A stretch of DNA of 64,000 nt, from the NCBI RefSeq assembly GCF_000379965.1, contig NZ_KB904328.1:647529-711528 (forward strand). The letters are read 5' to 3'. The DNA is from Hoylesella nanceiensis DSM 19126 = JCM 15639 (lineage in GTDB: Bacteria > Bacteroidota > Bacteroidia > Bacteroidales > Bacteroidaceae). Position 1 is the first letter of the stretch. Every line of letters begins with the position of its first letter. Under the pieces are notes generated by a model that was not told the DNA's origin, made no database searches, and saw only the letters and a program-made list of their open reading frames with translations. Positions 8,795-18,024 of the stretch are shown piece by piece. A program made the position numbers and the translations under genes.

Positions 8795-11700
8795 ATGAAA
8801 AGTAATAAGCATCTATTAAAAGAAACCATGCTTAAAGCCGCATTTGGTGCTTTAATAGCAATGGCTCCTATTGGTGAATCAAAGGCTCAAGTAACCCTAA
8901 AAACACCTAACACCACCCTTGAAGTTGTTATAAAGAAGATTCAAAAGCAAATGAACCTTCGCTTTTTCTATGATGATAGCTTAGCAAAAGTGATGGTGAA
9001 CAACATTGATGTCAAAGACGAAAAAGTGCAAAACGTGTTGAATCAATTGTTGAAAGGAAAGGGTATATCTTTTAAGGTGGAAGATAATGTGGTGTATTTG
9101 CGCAAAGAGAACGCACCAGTAGCAAAGGAAAAGGCTACAGATTCTAAACGTAAAATCACTGGAAAGGTGCTCGATGAGGCTCAACAACCAATGATTGGCG
9201 TTACTGTTGCAGTGAAAGGTAGTACCACAAGAGCCGTTACTGACATAGACGGTAACTATCAATTGCAAACAAGTGAGACTGCTCCTGTGTTGCAATTTAG
9301 CTACCTTGGCTATAAAACAAAAGAGGTGAAGGCTTCGGGAAAAGATGCTATTACAACCACTATGGACGTGGATTCGAAAGCATTAGACGAGGTGGTGGTA
9401 ACCGCTTTGGGTATTAAAAGAGATAAAAAGATGTTGGGCTACTCGGTGCAAGACATCAAAAGCGATGCTTTGAACACCACTGGTGATCCCTCTGTTGTAG
9501 GTGCTTTGTCGGGAAAAGTGGCAGGTTTGCAGATGAATACCGCTAGTACTGGTCTTGGAGGATCTACTAAAATAACCATAAGAGGTAACTCATCACTCAC
9601 CGATAACAACCAACCTTTATGGATTGTAGATGGAGTTCCCTTCTCAGATAACAACACTTCTAACGCTTCTGCCTATGGAGGTTACGACCGAGGAGGCACT
9701 TCTTTAGATATTAACCCAGACGATATCGAAAGCATTTCGGTGCTAAAAGGCCCTAATGCAGCTGCTCTTTATGGTTCAAGAGCAGGTAATGGTGTGATCT
9801 TAGTCACCACTAAAAAGGGCGCAAATAAGTCTGGTTTCGGTGTAAGTTATAACGGAAACTTTACATGGAGCAGCGTTTCGCAAGCCATTAAGATGCAAAA
9901 TCGATTTGGACAAGGTAGCAATGGCGCTGTAAACTATAAACGCAATGCCAGTGGAGACATTGAAGGTTTGAACGGAGAGTTGTCTTTTGGTCCTGAATTA
10001 GATGGACATGAAGAATACAATTGGTATGGAACGAAGTCGCCTTATCAATACACTGGCGATAAACTTCGTGATTACTTTAAAACGGGTTTCTCTCAATTTC
10101 ATACCGTTGCACTAGGCAATAACAGCGAAAAAGGACATTATCGCCTATCTATTGGCTACAATGATAACAAGGGATTGTTTAAGAATGAAACCTTAGATAA
10201 ATTGTCTATCGACCTCAATGCAGGTACTGTTGTGAACAAATATCTTTCTCTTGATGGTAAGATCTCATTGTCTCACATGAAGGCTTGCAATCGTCCTTTA
10301 CTCGGATTGAATGGCGAAGTGGCTCAACTTCTACTCATTCCAGGTAACGTTTCATTAAGAAGTTTGGAAGAAAACCAAAGCTCTGAGACTCAAATTCACC
10401 GCAACTGGTTCGGTCCTAACCAACATTATTCGAACCCATATTACGTTCGTCACCGCTATAAAAACAGCGATGAACGATGGAGAGCCTTTGGTTATTATGG
10501 CGCAAACATCAACCTTCTCGATAATTTAAAGCTCAATGCGAAATACTCTTTCGATTATTATAGAACTCGATTGCAAACATCTGACCTTAGTTTAGCAGAT
10601 CAAGCGATTACCACAGGCACATCAACTTGGCAAGAGAAGATCACTACTGATGGTATGCAACGTGGCGAAGAGAATCACTTTGAACACAACATTCAAATGC
10701 TATTACTTGGCAATAACCAACTAACTCCAAAGCTTCGTGTTGATTATTCGTTAGGAGGTAATGTCATGTATCAAAAGTATGAGCTCTTTCAAGGAGGCGT
10801 TCAAAACATGTTAAACAAAGATGTTTGGGTGTATAACACTGGTGGAAAGCTCGTAAGTGGTGGCGATAACGGTTTTAATAGAGCAATGTATTCGGTATTT
10901 GTATCGGCTCAATTGGCTTATTCTGAATACCTTTCGTTAGACTTAACCGCTCGAAACGACTGGTCTTCTACGCTTCCTAAGGGTCAAAACTCATTCTTCT
11001 ATCCTTCTGCAAGCATCAGCTTTATGTTCTCAGACTTTATGAAGTCGATTGATAAACCATTGCCTTCTTGGGTTACTTTCGCTAAGATTAGAACCTCATT
11101 AGCGCAAGTTGGTAAGGATCCAAGCCCCTACAATCTATACAATACACGTAAGTTTGAATTTGAATCAGGTATCAGAAAGCCCGTTGTTAATACCATTAAA
11201 ATGAACGATATGCTTAAACCTGAGATCAAAACTTCGTATGAATTGGGTCTCGATATGAAATTCCTTAACAACCGATTAGGCTTCGATTTCACTTATTATT
11301 ATAGCGTAACACGCAACCAATCGATGTTAGTTGATGCCGCAGCACCATGGTCTCAGCAGTGGGTTAACGCAGGAAAGATCTTGAATAGAGGTGTAGAAAT
11401 GATGGTTTATACCACTCCTATTCAAACAAAGGACTTGACCTTCAATTTCAATATGAACTTTGCTCACAACCGATCTATCGTGAAAGAGCTCGCACCTGGT
11501 GTGCAACGCATCTACTTTAACGGTGATAATAATATGCCAGTACGTGTTGGTGCGGTTGTAGGAGGAAAGCTTGGAGACATCTATGCCAATAATCTTATGA
11601 AGCGAAACGATGCTGGTCAAGTGATAGTTAACGCACAAGGATTACCCCAACCTGCCACTGGAAACGGTAATTTGGAACAGTATTTGTTGAGCAACCCCAT

Positions 11701-12271
11701 AGGAAATATACAGCCAGACCTATTGATGTCGGTTACACCTTCATTGACTTTCAAAGGCATTTCGCTAACAGCTATGTTCGATATGCGCTTTGGTGGTAGC
11801 ATAATGTCAGTGTCAGAAGGTATGGCAACCTCTGTAGGTACATCTGAAAGAACCTTGAATCGTGGCGAATATAAAGAGATATCAGGTGTGAAAGACTATT
11901 ATATGGTGGTGCCAGGAGTGAAGGAAGACGGTTCAATTAACGACATTCCAGTGAGCGCTCAGGCATATTATTCAACCATAGGTATATACAAATCACAGAA
12001 AGGTTATGCCGAAGAGTTCATTCATAGCGCATCTTATATCAAGCTAAAGGAATTGTCTTTGGGTTATAGTTTCCCACAACGCATGCTCAAAAAGACTCCT
12101 TTTACGGCCTTAAAACTATCATTTGTGGCACGAAACCTCTGCTTCTTGATGAAACATACACCAGGAAATCCTGACGGAGGCTATGATACTACAATGTTTT
12201 CTCAAGCACTTGACTTTGCAGCAGTGCCCTATACACGAACCTTTGGTTTCTCTATTAACGTTGGATTTTAA
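8795..12271 (+). CDS. SusC/RagA-type TonB-linked outer-membrane transporter with STN domain
   Basis: A 1158-residue outer-membrane beta-barrel that imports an unidentified ligand with its SusD partner, driven by TonB. After a signal peptide (cleavage near ESKAQ) comes a secretin/TonB short N-terminal (STN) domain (~residues 35-105, TLEVVIKKIQKQMNLRFFYDD). Next is a carboxypeptidase-regulatory-like domain (ITGKVLDEAQQPMIGVTV), a TonB box (DEVVVTALG), a plug, and a barrel ending in FSINVGF. STN domains normally relay signals to a FecR-type anti-sigma factor; no sigma/anti-sigma gene is in this window. It is followed 12 nt later by its SusD partner. Substrate cannot be read from the sequence. 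Confidence 0.95.
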   Translation: MKSNKHLLKETMLKAAFGALIAMAPIGESKAQVTLKTPNTTLEVVIKKIQKQMNLRFFYDDSLAKVMVNNIDVKDEKVQNVLNQLLKGKGISFKVEDNVVYLRKENAPVAKEKATDSKRKITGKVLDEAQQPMIGVTVAVKGSTTRAVTDIDGNYQLQTSETAPVLQFSYLGYKTKEVKASGKDAITTTMDVDSKALDEVVVTALGIKRDKKMLGYSVQDIKSDALNTTGDPSVVGALSGKVAGLQMNTASTGLGGSTKITIRGNSSLTDNNQPLWIVDGVPFSDNNTSNASAYGGYDRGGTSLDINPDDIESISVLKGPNAAALYGSRAGNGVILVTTKKGANKSGFGVSYNGNFTWSSVSQAIKMQNRFGQGSNGAVNYKRNASGDIEGLNGELSFGPELDGHEEYNWYGTKSPYQYTGDKLRDYFKTGFSQFHTVALGNNSEKGHYRLSIGYNDNKGLFKNETLDKLSIDLNAGTVVNKYLSLDGKISLSHMKACNRPLLGLNGEVAQLLLIPGNVSLRSLEENQSSETQIHRNWFGPNQHYSNPYYVRHRYKNSDERWRAFGYYGANINLLDNLKLNAKYSFDYYRTRLQTSDLSLADQAITTGTSTWQEKITTDGMQRGEENHFEHNIQMLLLGNNQLTPKLRVDYSLGGNVMYQKYELFQGGVQNMLNKDVWVYNTGGKLVSGGDNGFNRAMYSVFVSAQLAYSEYLSLDLTARNDWSSTLPKGQNSFFYPSASISFMFSDFMKSIDKPLPSWVTFAKIRTSLAQVGKDPSPYNLYNTRKFEFESGIRKPVVNTIKMNDMLKPEIKTSYELGLDMKFLNNRLGFDFTYYYSVTRNQSMLVDAAAPWSQQWVNAGKILNRGVEMMVYTTPIQTKDLTFNFNMNFAHNRSIVKELAPGVQRIYFNGDNNMPVRVGAVVGGKLGDIYANNLMKRNDAGQVIVNAQGLPQPATGNGNLEQYLLSNPIGNIQPDLLMSVTPSLTFKGISLTAMFDMRFGGSIMSVSEGMATSVGTSERTLNRGEYKEISGVKDYYMVVPGVKEDGSINDIPVSAQAYYSTIGIYKSQKGYAEEFIHSASYIKLKELSLGYSFPQRMLKKTPFTALKLSFVARNLCFLMKHTPGNPDGGYDTTMFSQALDFAAVPYTRTFGFSINVGF

Positions 12272-12283
12272 TGTAATAAAGAT

Positions 12284-14143
12284 ATGAAAGCTTGTCAATT
12301 CATAAGAAAAACAATATACTTGGCTGCCGTAAGCGCCCTTGTTGGTTGCTACGACCTAAATGATTTAAGTAAAAACCCATACGAATTGCCCGACAACTCG
12401 TCTCAATCTAAAGAGATAAACGTCGAGAAAGACAATTCAAAATATGCCGATATCAATATCGACTTCGCTGTATCTGCAAACGATTCAGTGAACCTTAAGA
12501 GTAAACTTGCAGATGCTCCAGCTATCTTTCGCAACTTTTTATACGAAGGATATTATAACGATTATCAGATCACCACGAACTTATCGCACGACATCTATGC
12601 AGGCTTTGTGGCTAATAATCAACCCAAACACGCTGGAAAAACATCTGATTACAACTACGGAGACGGCTGGTCTGGAGCACGTTGGCGACACTTTTACGAG
12701 AATCGTTCAAGCGAATATAGAGACCTTTTACGTGCTTTTAAATTCAATGAGCACCCAGAACGCTATAAAAACATGTTCTACATCACTCGCATCTACTATG
12801 CTTTCTTAGCGCTTGCCAATACAGATACATACGGATCTATGCCTTTTAGAGAGTATGTTCGTGCGAGAATACCCGAAACCAACAATGTTGCTTACGACAC
12901 ACAACAAGAGGTTTACGATGCAATGTTTCGCATGTTAGAGCAAGCTGTGGATAGTATTGCACCCGAAGACAACACCCAATACAATGTAGATAAGCAAGAT
13001 ATATGCTACTTTGGCGATGTAAATAAGTGGTTACGCTTTGCAAATACATTGCGTTTGCGTATGGCTTTGCGCATTTCTAACATCGATCCTGCTCGTGCAA
13101 AGACTGAAGCTGAGGCTGCATTAAATAACAAATACGGTTTAATGACAAGCAATGCCGATAACATGCAGACTGTTCCTAAGCACGCATCTGTGGCACTTGG
13201 CGGTTTAGAAGATGGTGGAAACGAGAACGTTTTGTCTATGTGTAGCGTCGCTTATGGTGGAGAAAGCGTGATGTCTTACGATCTTGAGCAGTTCTATCGC
13301 AATCTATCTACAGGCGGAGGAACCTACAAAATAAAGACAGGTAGAAACAAATACGAAGAGAAAGTGATTGACCCTCGCTGCTTAGTGTGCTGGTATCGAG
13401 GTGGAATGACAAGCAATACGATTGCAGCAGGTGAGGAAAGTCTTCGTGAAGACTTCAAAGGTTGCAAGCGAGGAGCGCAAGTTCCCGACATATCTATGGG
13501 TACATTGATGTACAGTATCACACGAACACAACCCAAGCCAGCATCACATCAGCTCAATCCTAACTATTGGTTTAACTATGCTCAGCCTACAGTTTGGTTG
13601 GGATATGCCGAAAGTTTGTTCCTAAAGGCAGAGGCGGTGTTACGTGGTTGGACTGCAACTGGGCTTACAATGAGCGTTGAAGACTATTTCAAAGCAGGTG
13701 TAAAGGCGTCGTTAGACTATTATATGATACCTCAAAACACCAACCTTCCAGGTGCAGCAGATAGCTATATGGCAGGCTTAAAGGTGCTAAACGACGGCAC
13801 ATTTAATAGTGGTGACAAAGAAAAAGTACTCGAAGCGATTATCACTCAGAAGTGGATGGCCATCTTTCCAAATGGAAATGAGGGTTGGGCTGAATTGAGA
13901 AGAACAGACTATCCACGCATACTTAATCAGCTAACTAATAACAGTGGTGGCGATGTTCCTAACGGAAAGACCATCAAACGCATATTCTATCCAAACTCAG
14001 AAGCGGGTAATCAATACTTCACAAGCCATCAAGAGCTTCAAAATATGAATAGTCAAGGCAAGCGATTGTGGTGGGATGTGGACGATACCAACGACGAACA
14101 AGGCGTTTGGAAGAAGCCAAATAACTTTAGAACACAACCCTAA
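12284..14143 (+). CDS. SusD/RagB-family nutrient-binding outer-membrane lipoprotein
   Basis: A 619-residue surface lipoprotein that caps the SusC barrel and captures its ligand. The N-terminus has a signal peptide with lipobox VSALVGC. The body is helical, with the SusD-like features SLFLKAEAVLRGW and ITQKWMAIFPNGNEGWAELRRTDYPRI, the latter typical of the SusD-and-RagB-like branch. It is 12 nt downstream of the STN-type SusC, so they form one operon. An intrinsic terminator lies about 180 bp downstream (14326-14364). No glycoside hydrolase is adjacent, so calling this a polysaccharide locus would be unsupported. Confidence 0.93.
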   Translation: MKACQFIRKTIYLAAVSALVGCYDLNDLSKNPYELPDNSSQSKEINVEKDNSKYADINIDFAVSANDSVNLKSKLADAPAIFRNFLYEGYYNDYQITTNLSHDIYAGFVANNQPKHAGKTSDYNYGDGWSGARWRHFYENRSSEYRDLLRAFKFNEHPERYKNMFYITRIYYAFLALANTDTYGSMPFREYVRARIPETNNVAYDTQQEVYDAMFRMLEQAVDSIAPEDNTQYNVDKQDICYFGDVNKWLRFANTLRLRMALRISNIDPARAKTEAEAALNNKYGLMTSNADNMQTVPKHASVALGGLEDGGNENVLSMCSVAYGGESVMSYDLEQFYRNLSTGGGTYKIKTGRNKYEEKVIDPRCLVCWYRGGMTSNTIAAGEESLREDFKGCKRGAQVPDISMGTLMYSITRTQPKPASHQLNPNYWFNYAQPTVWLGYAESLFLKAEAVLRGWTATGLTMSVEDYFKAGVKASLDYYMIPQNTNLPGAADSYMAGLKVLNDGTFNSGDKEKVLEAIITQKWMAIFPNGNEGWAELRRTDYPRILNQLTNNSGGDVPNGKTIKRIFYPNSEAGNQYFTSHQELQNMNSQGKRLWWDVDDTNDEQGVWKKPNNFRTQP

Positions 14144-14325
14144 TGGGATAGAAAAGATAGTCTACTGCATTCCTTTTTTTCATGTTATGTTAGAATAGAA
14201 AGTCAAAAACAAGTCTTAAAAAGTTGTTACTAAGCAAGGAAGCAGTAGACTTTAATATTGAAAGCAGAGCCTTCATATAGGTTATATAATAGGGATATAA
14301 GATTGTTTTAGCTCTGTCTTTCGCC

Positions 14326-14364
14326 AACACAGGTATGTTTTCATCCATACCTGTGTTCTTTTTT
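14326..14364 (+). terminator. Intrinsic terminator of the first SusC/SusD operon
   Basis: A perfect 12-bp stem, AACACAGGTATG (14326-14337) and CATACCTGTGTT (14346-14357), with an 8-nt loop, followed by C and six T. Confidence 0.9.
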
Positions 14365-14610
14365 GTTGGCACCTTGAAAGCTTTTGGGTGCCCAACGCCA
14401 TTCTTTTCCTGTCTATTTATTTTCTTTTTAATGTAGAATTCAGCCATTTCTCGTTCCCTTTTAAGTATCTTTTTGCCCCTTTATTCATTTCGCTTTCGTT
14501 TCTTTTTGGGTATCTTTCCGCCCTTTATTCATTCTGCTTTCGTCTCCTTTTGCTCGTCTTTAAAATCTTGAAAGAATCTTTCCTCAACTCCATTCTATTC
14601 ACCTTACTTT

Positions 14611-14698
14611 GCAATAGCATTGCTTTTGGGGTGAAATCTCATTGCTTTTAGGACGTAATAGCAGTCCTTTTACAGTGTAAAAGCATAGCGTTTGCAAG
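14611..14698. repeat. 22-bp phased repeat array C (4 units)
   Basis: Units start at 14611, 14633, 14655 and 14677. Cores: AATAGCATTGCTTTT, AATCTCATTGCTTTT, AATAGCAGTCCTTTT and AAAAGCATAGCGTTT. It lies 247 bp after the terminator and 275 bp before the next promoter. Confidence 0.87.
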
Positions 14699-14972
14699 AT
14701 GAAAGCGTAATAGGTTGAAAATAAAGGAGGTGTGAGGGGTAGGCAATAGCATGAAGAGAATGATATAAAAGGAGAAAGATGGTTGAAGAATGGGGGAATT
14801 TTTACTTTGCATGATCCATGTTATAGCGTTGCAGTTCATTTCTTCTCAAAATACATCTTTATATTTTGTTTCTTTAAGTCTTTATCCTCTTGTTCTGCTA
14901 CTTTTTGTAAATATTTTGGCTTAAACTGTAAAAATATTAAGCGAAAATGCTTTTTATTTGTGAAAAAAGATG

Positions 14973-14980
14973 TATATTTG
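14973..14980 (+). promoter_or_regulatory. Probable promoter (-7) of the csgG-like operon
   Basis: TATATTTG matches TAnnTTTG. A T-rich sequence (TTTT at 14951-14954) sits at about the -33 position. Predicted start near 14986, leader about 90 nt. Confidence 0.5.
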
Positions 14981-15077
14981 TTGCGTTATAAAATAAATAA
15001 TAAGAAGTAAGAAATATCTTCGAACAATCTGTTATTTACCGACTTAGAAGAATTTAAACAATTAATATTAATCGAAA

Positions 15078-16016
15078 ATGAAAAAGAAATTAGCACTTGT
15101 AATGGCATTTCTTTGCTTGTCTACTGGCGTTTTCGCACAACGAAAGGTTGAAGTTGTGGAAAAAGTGAAGGTGGATACCAACGCACCTGCAGGCAAAGTG
15201 ATCAAAAGAAAAGTGGCAATTGGACGCTTTTCTAATGAAACCCAATATGGAAAAGGACTTTTCTATGATAAAGAAAACGACCCAATGGGAAAGCAAGCCC
15301 TCGATATTTTATCATCTAAATTGGCAGCTTCTGGTAAGTTTTTGTTGCTCGAACGTGGCGATCTTGATGCCTTATTAGAAGAGGTTAAGAAAGGAGATGG
15401 AGGCGCAAACACCATTGGTGCCGACTATTTAATTATCGGTTCGATTACCGAATTCGGTAGAAAGAACGTGGGAAAGCAAGGCGTTTTCACCAATACTAAA
15501 ACGCAAACCGTTGACGCTGCCGTCGCTATTCGATTGGTAGATGTGGCTTCTGGCTTGATAGTTTACTCTGATGAGGCAAAGGGTTCAGCAGAAATTACCA
15601 GTAAAACAACCTTGGGAGTGGGTAGTAATGCAGACTATGATGCGTCTTTAAGCGATAAAGCTATATCTGAAGCGATAGGTCAATTGGTGGAAAACATCAT
15701 CAATAAATGCACCAATAAACCATGGCGTACCTACTTTTTAAGCTACGACGACGATGCAGTTCTTATCGGAGGAGGAGCAAGTCAGGGCATTGTTGCAGGC
15801 GATGTGTTTGCTGTTAAGACGAAAGGAAAGAAGGTAAAGAATCCTCAAACAGGTGTAATGATAGAGCTTCCAGGTAAGACTGTGGGACAAGTGAAGGTGC
15901 TTTCTACTGCTGGAGACACTCCTGAAACCGAGTATTCTGTGGTAGAAGTGTCGGCAACAACACCTATCGATGCAAGTAAAATCAATGACTATTATATCGA
16001 AGAAATTAAAAAATAG
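15078..16016 (+). CDS. CsgG/HfaB-family outer-membrane protein
   Basis: A 312-residue CsgG-like protein. The conserved region runs from about residue 45: KVAIGRFSNETQYG, FLLLERGDLDALLEE, GADYLIIGSITEFG, AAVAIRLVDVASGLIVYSDEAKGSAEI. Family members form outer-membrane pores or assembly platforms for surface fibres. The N-terminus is a signal peptide ending near VFAQ; unlike E. coli CsgG it shows no clear lipobox, so it may not be lipidated itself. There are no curli subunit genes (csgA/csgB) nearby. It heads a four-gene operon with three lipoproteins. CsgG plus DUF4810 plus DUF799 is a recurring trio in other bacteria, so curli export is unlikely to be the role. Confidence 0.88.
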   Translation: MKKKLALVMAFLCLSTGVFAQRKVEVVEKVKVDTNAPAGKVIKRKVAIGRFSNETQYGKGLFYDKENDPMGKQALDILSSKLAASGKFLLLERGDLDALLEEVKKGDGGANTIGADYLIIGSITEFGRKNVGKQGVFTNTKTQTVDAAVAIRLVDVASGLIVYSDEAKGSAEITSKTTLGVGSNADYDASLSDKAISEAIGQLVENIINKCTNKPWRTYFLSYDDDAVLIGGGASQGIVAGDVFAVKTKGKKVKNPQTGVMIELPGKTVGQVKVLSTAGDTPETEYSVVEVSATTPIDASKINDYYIEEIKK

Positions 16017-16021
16017 GAACT

Positions 16022-16360
16022 ATGAAGACTAAAATTATATTGTTTTTGAGTGTCTTGGTACTCTTAGTTGCATGCAAAACAAGTTATCCAAGAGAACAAC
16101 AATCGGGCAAAGAAGATGTTGCTTTCTTGCTATTTGTGTCGTATAAGCAATATGTAAACAAGCCTCTTACAGTTGTTTTAGATGGTGGTGTGACCTTTAC
16201 TGCAAAGGCAGTGAAAGACAGAAAGGCAACTTATAAAGGAGAATCTTATGCCGTTAAGCCTGGAGCACGTGACATTATTGTGCGCAGTGGCAACGATGTT
16301 ATCTACTCAAAAAAGCTGTTCTTATCTCCACAAGAGACCAAACAAATTAAATTACCATAA
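16022..16360 (+). CDS. Small lipoprotein of the csgG-like operon, unknown function
   Basis: A 112-residue protein with signal peptide and lipobox LLVAC (Cys at about 18). After it is a short, mostly beta domain (AFLLFVSYKQYVNKPLTVVLDG, DIIVRSGNDVIYSKKLFLSPQETKQIKL). I do not recognise a family. It sits 5 nt after the CsgG-like gene and its stop overlaps the next start by one base, so it is part of the operon. It is an extra member compared with the CsgG-DUF4810-DUF799 trio and may be specific to this lineage. Its position suggests an accessory of the same outer-membrane complex. Confidence 0.75.
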   Translation: MKTKIILFLSVLVLLVACKTSYPREQQSGKEDVAFLLFVSYKQYVNKPLTVVLDGGVTFTAKAVKDRKATYKGESYAVKPGARDIIVRSGNDVIYSKKLFLSPQETKQIKLP

Positions 16361-16704
16361 TGAAAAAACTTTTATCTATTGCCCTACTTGCTGGCTTAAT
16401 GACGGCTTGTTCGACCCAAAAACCGCTCTATTCGTGGTATAACTACGAAGATGCTACCTACAAGTTCGATAAAAAGCAGAGCGAAGCTGCTCAACAACAC
16501 TTGTTGGAAGAATATCAAAAAATGATTGAAAAGCAAAAGGGATTGCGCAAAACTGTGCCCCCAGGACTCAACGCTGAGTATGGTTTTTTGCTTTGTAAGC
16601 TAGGTAAAAAAGAAGAAGGAATAAAGTATTTAAAGGCCGAAATCGCCCTTTATCCCGAGTCAGCAACATACGTTAGTAGAATAATTAAACAATTAGAGAA
16701 ATGA
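16360..16704 (+). CDS. DUF4810-family lipoprotein
   Basis: A 114-residue lipoprotein, with signal peptide and lipobox LMTAC. The rest matches the DUF4810 pattern: LYSWYNYEDATY near the N-terminus, VPPGLNAEYGFLLCKLGKKEEGIKYLKAEIALYPES in the C-terminal half. The latter resembles a TPR-like helical pair. It starts on the last base of the preceding stop codon and its own stop overlaps the next start by 4 nt (ATGA), which implies coupled translation. In other Gram-negative bacteria this family is encoded between a CsgG-like and a DUF799 protein, as here. Confidence 0.85.
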   Translation: MKKLLSIALLAGLMTACSTQKPLYSWYNYEDATYKFDKKQSEAAQQHLLEEYQKMIEKQKGLRKTVPPGLNAEYGFLLCKLGKKEEGIKYLKAEIALYPESATYVSRIIKQLEK

Positions 16705-17378
16705 AAAAGTACTTATTCATCGTAGTAACGATATTGCTACTCGCTTCTTGTTCAGAAACAGTTACACTTGGAACTCAATACCCTAAGATGTATACTGATA
16801 AGCCTACATCTATCGTAATCATGCCTCCTATCAATAAAACTAACTTTGTTCAGGCTAAAGAATACTTCTACACGACACTTTATGGACCTCTTTGTGAAAA
16901 GGGATATTATGTGTTTTCACCCTTGATGACAATGGATTTGTTTAAAGGCGAGAGTGCTTATGATAGCGAAATGTTTATCAATGGCGACCTAAAGAAATTC
17001 CGTTCTATCCTTGGAGCCGATGCTTGTATGTTCACAACTATCAAGTCTTGGAAGCGTAATAACCTTGGAGGAGTGATCACAGTGGACGTAGAATACACTC
17101 TAAAGTCAACCCGAACAAATGAAATACTCTATCAACGTGAGGGATTAATACGCCTTGATACCAGTGTAGGAGTATCGGGTGGAGGTCTCTTTGGAGCTCT
17201 TATTAATATGGCAGCAACGGCTATTAATACCGCAGCAACAGACAAAGTGATTGCTGGAAGACGCTGTTCTGCATTTGTGTTGAGTAACCTTCCTGCAGGT
17301 GTTTACGATGAAGTGCACTATAATAAGGACGAGAAGAGTCCAGCAGGAAAGAGCTTTATCAAAGCAACCGTAAAATAA
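16701..17378 (+). CDS. DUF799 (GNA1162-type) lipoprotein
   Basis: A 225-residue lipoprotein; lipobox LLLASC. The body has the DUF799 signature: KPTSIVIMPPINKTNFVQAKE, LYGPLCEKGYYVFSP, LGADACMFTTIKSW, and an amphipathic Gly/Ala stretch (GGGLFGALINMAATAINTAATDK). The Neisseria GNA1162 protein belongs to this family and has a fold related to outer-membrane TolB/FlgT-like modules. It ends the four-gene csgG-like operon, and a terminator follows at 17441-17490. The operon probably builds one outer-membrane complex of unknown cargo. Confidence 0.85.
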   Translation: MKKYLFIVVTILLLASCSETVTLGTQYPKMYTDKPTSIVIMPPINKTNFVQAKEYFYTTLYGPLCEKGYYVFSPLMTMDLFKGESAYDSEMFINGDLKKFRSILGADACMFTTIKSWKRNNLGGVITVDVEYTLKSTRTNEILYQREGLIRLDTSVGVSGGGLFGALINMAATAINTAATDKVIAGRRCSAFVLSNLPAGVYDEVHYNKDEKSPAGKSFIKATVK

Positions 17379-17440
17379 TTGATCCGCTTGCGATGAGCAG
17401 AGTGTGAGTATTTTCATAATTTTAAAGTTTTAATGGATGT

Positions 17441-17490
17441 CCTTTCTGCACGTTCTCAGCATTGTTGTTGAGCCGTGTAGAAAGGCTTTT
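17441..17490 (+). terminator. Terminator of the csgG-like operon
   Basis: CCTTTCTGCACG (17441-17452) pairs with CGTGTAGAAAGG (17474-17485) with one G-U wobble. The loop can extend the stem (CTCA with TGAG). It is followed by CTTTT. Confidence 0.75.
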
Positions 17491-17713
17491 GCGTTCTATC
17501 TTGCCCTTCTTTTATGCTTAAAGAGTCTTTTCTTTAAGTCGAATTGGTAGCTATTGAAATGCTTTTTACTCCTTTTCTCCTCCTTTGTTCTCTTTAAAAA
17601 CATCTTGTTATTCCCCTTTTAGCTTCCTCGTTCTCTCGTTTTCTTCTTTAATTCCCCTCGCCTTTAGTGGTGTCTTGTACCCTTCTTTCAATCGCCTACA
17701 CTTCTCTTGCTTT

Positions 17714-17801
17714 GCAATAGCATTGCTTTTAGGGTGAAAAGTCAATGAGATTACAGGGTAAAAGCAACGTAATTGCAGGGTAAAAGTATTGAGATTGTTT
17801 G
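17714..17801. repeat. 22-bp phased repeat array D (4 units)
   Basis: Units start at 17714, 17736, 17758 and 17780. The first has the shared core AATAGCATTGCTTTT. The others are degenerate: AAAGTCAATGAGATT, AAAAGCAACGTAATT, AAAAGTATTGAGATT. Here the left half-site is better kept than the right. Confidence 0.82.
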
Positions 17802-17962
17802 CCGTGTTGCAAACCATTGATTTTGAATGTCATAACTAAAAGGAGGAGGGAAGGGGCGGTTTGCGGTGACAAAACAGCTTGAAATAGGTCAAAATAATTG
17901 CAAATTGAAAGAAATAACACAAAAACTAAATCGCTAACACATTTTAAATCAGAAAAAAGCAG

Positions 17963-17970
17963 TAATTTTG
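17963..17970 (+). promoter_or_regulatory. Probable promoter (-7) of the metalloprotease-SusC-SusD operon
   Basis: TAATTTTG fits TAnnTTTG. A TTTT at 17942-17945 is near the -33 position. Predicted start about 17976, leader about 50 nt. Confidence 0.5.
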
Positions 17971-18024
17971 TAAGCTGTAATATTGTAATCTAATTATACA
18001 AGATTGTGACAAGATAATATTCAA

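Larger units (their letters stand above)
14144..15077. other. 934-bp intergenic region between the SusD gene and the csgG-like operon
   Basis: Order: terminator (14326-14364); a C/T-rich tract on the plus strand (about 14395-14610) containing an imperfect ~45-bp tandem duplication (starting 14465 and 14510); 22-bp array (14611-14698); AT-rich stretch; promoter element (14973-14980). Open frames across the C/T tract look like low-complexity translation, not genes. Confidence 0.6.
17379..18024. other. 646-bp intergenic region before the metalloprotease operon
   Basis: Same order as the gap at 14.1-15.1 kb: terminator (17441-17490), C/T-rich tract on the plus strand (about 17495-17713), 22-bp array (17714-17801), AT-rich stretch, promoter (17963-17970). 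No gene seen. Confidence 0.6.

Noticed and set aside
14388-14651. Plus-strand open frame across the C/T-rich tract
   Set aside because: Translation is a Phe/Leu/Ser-rich product of a polypyrimidine tract and ends in the array, so it looks non-coding.
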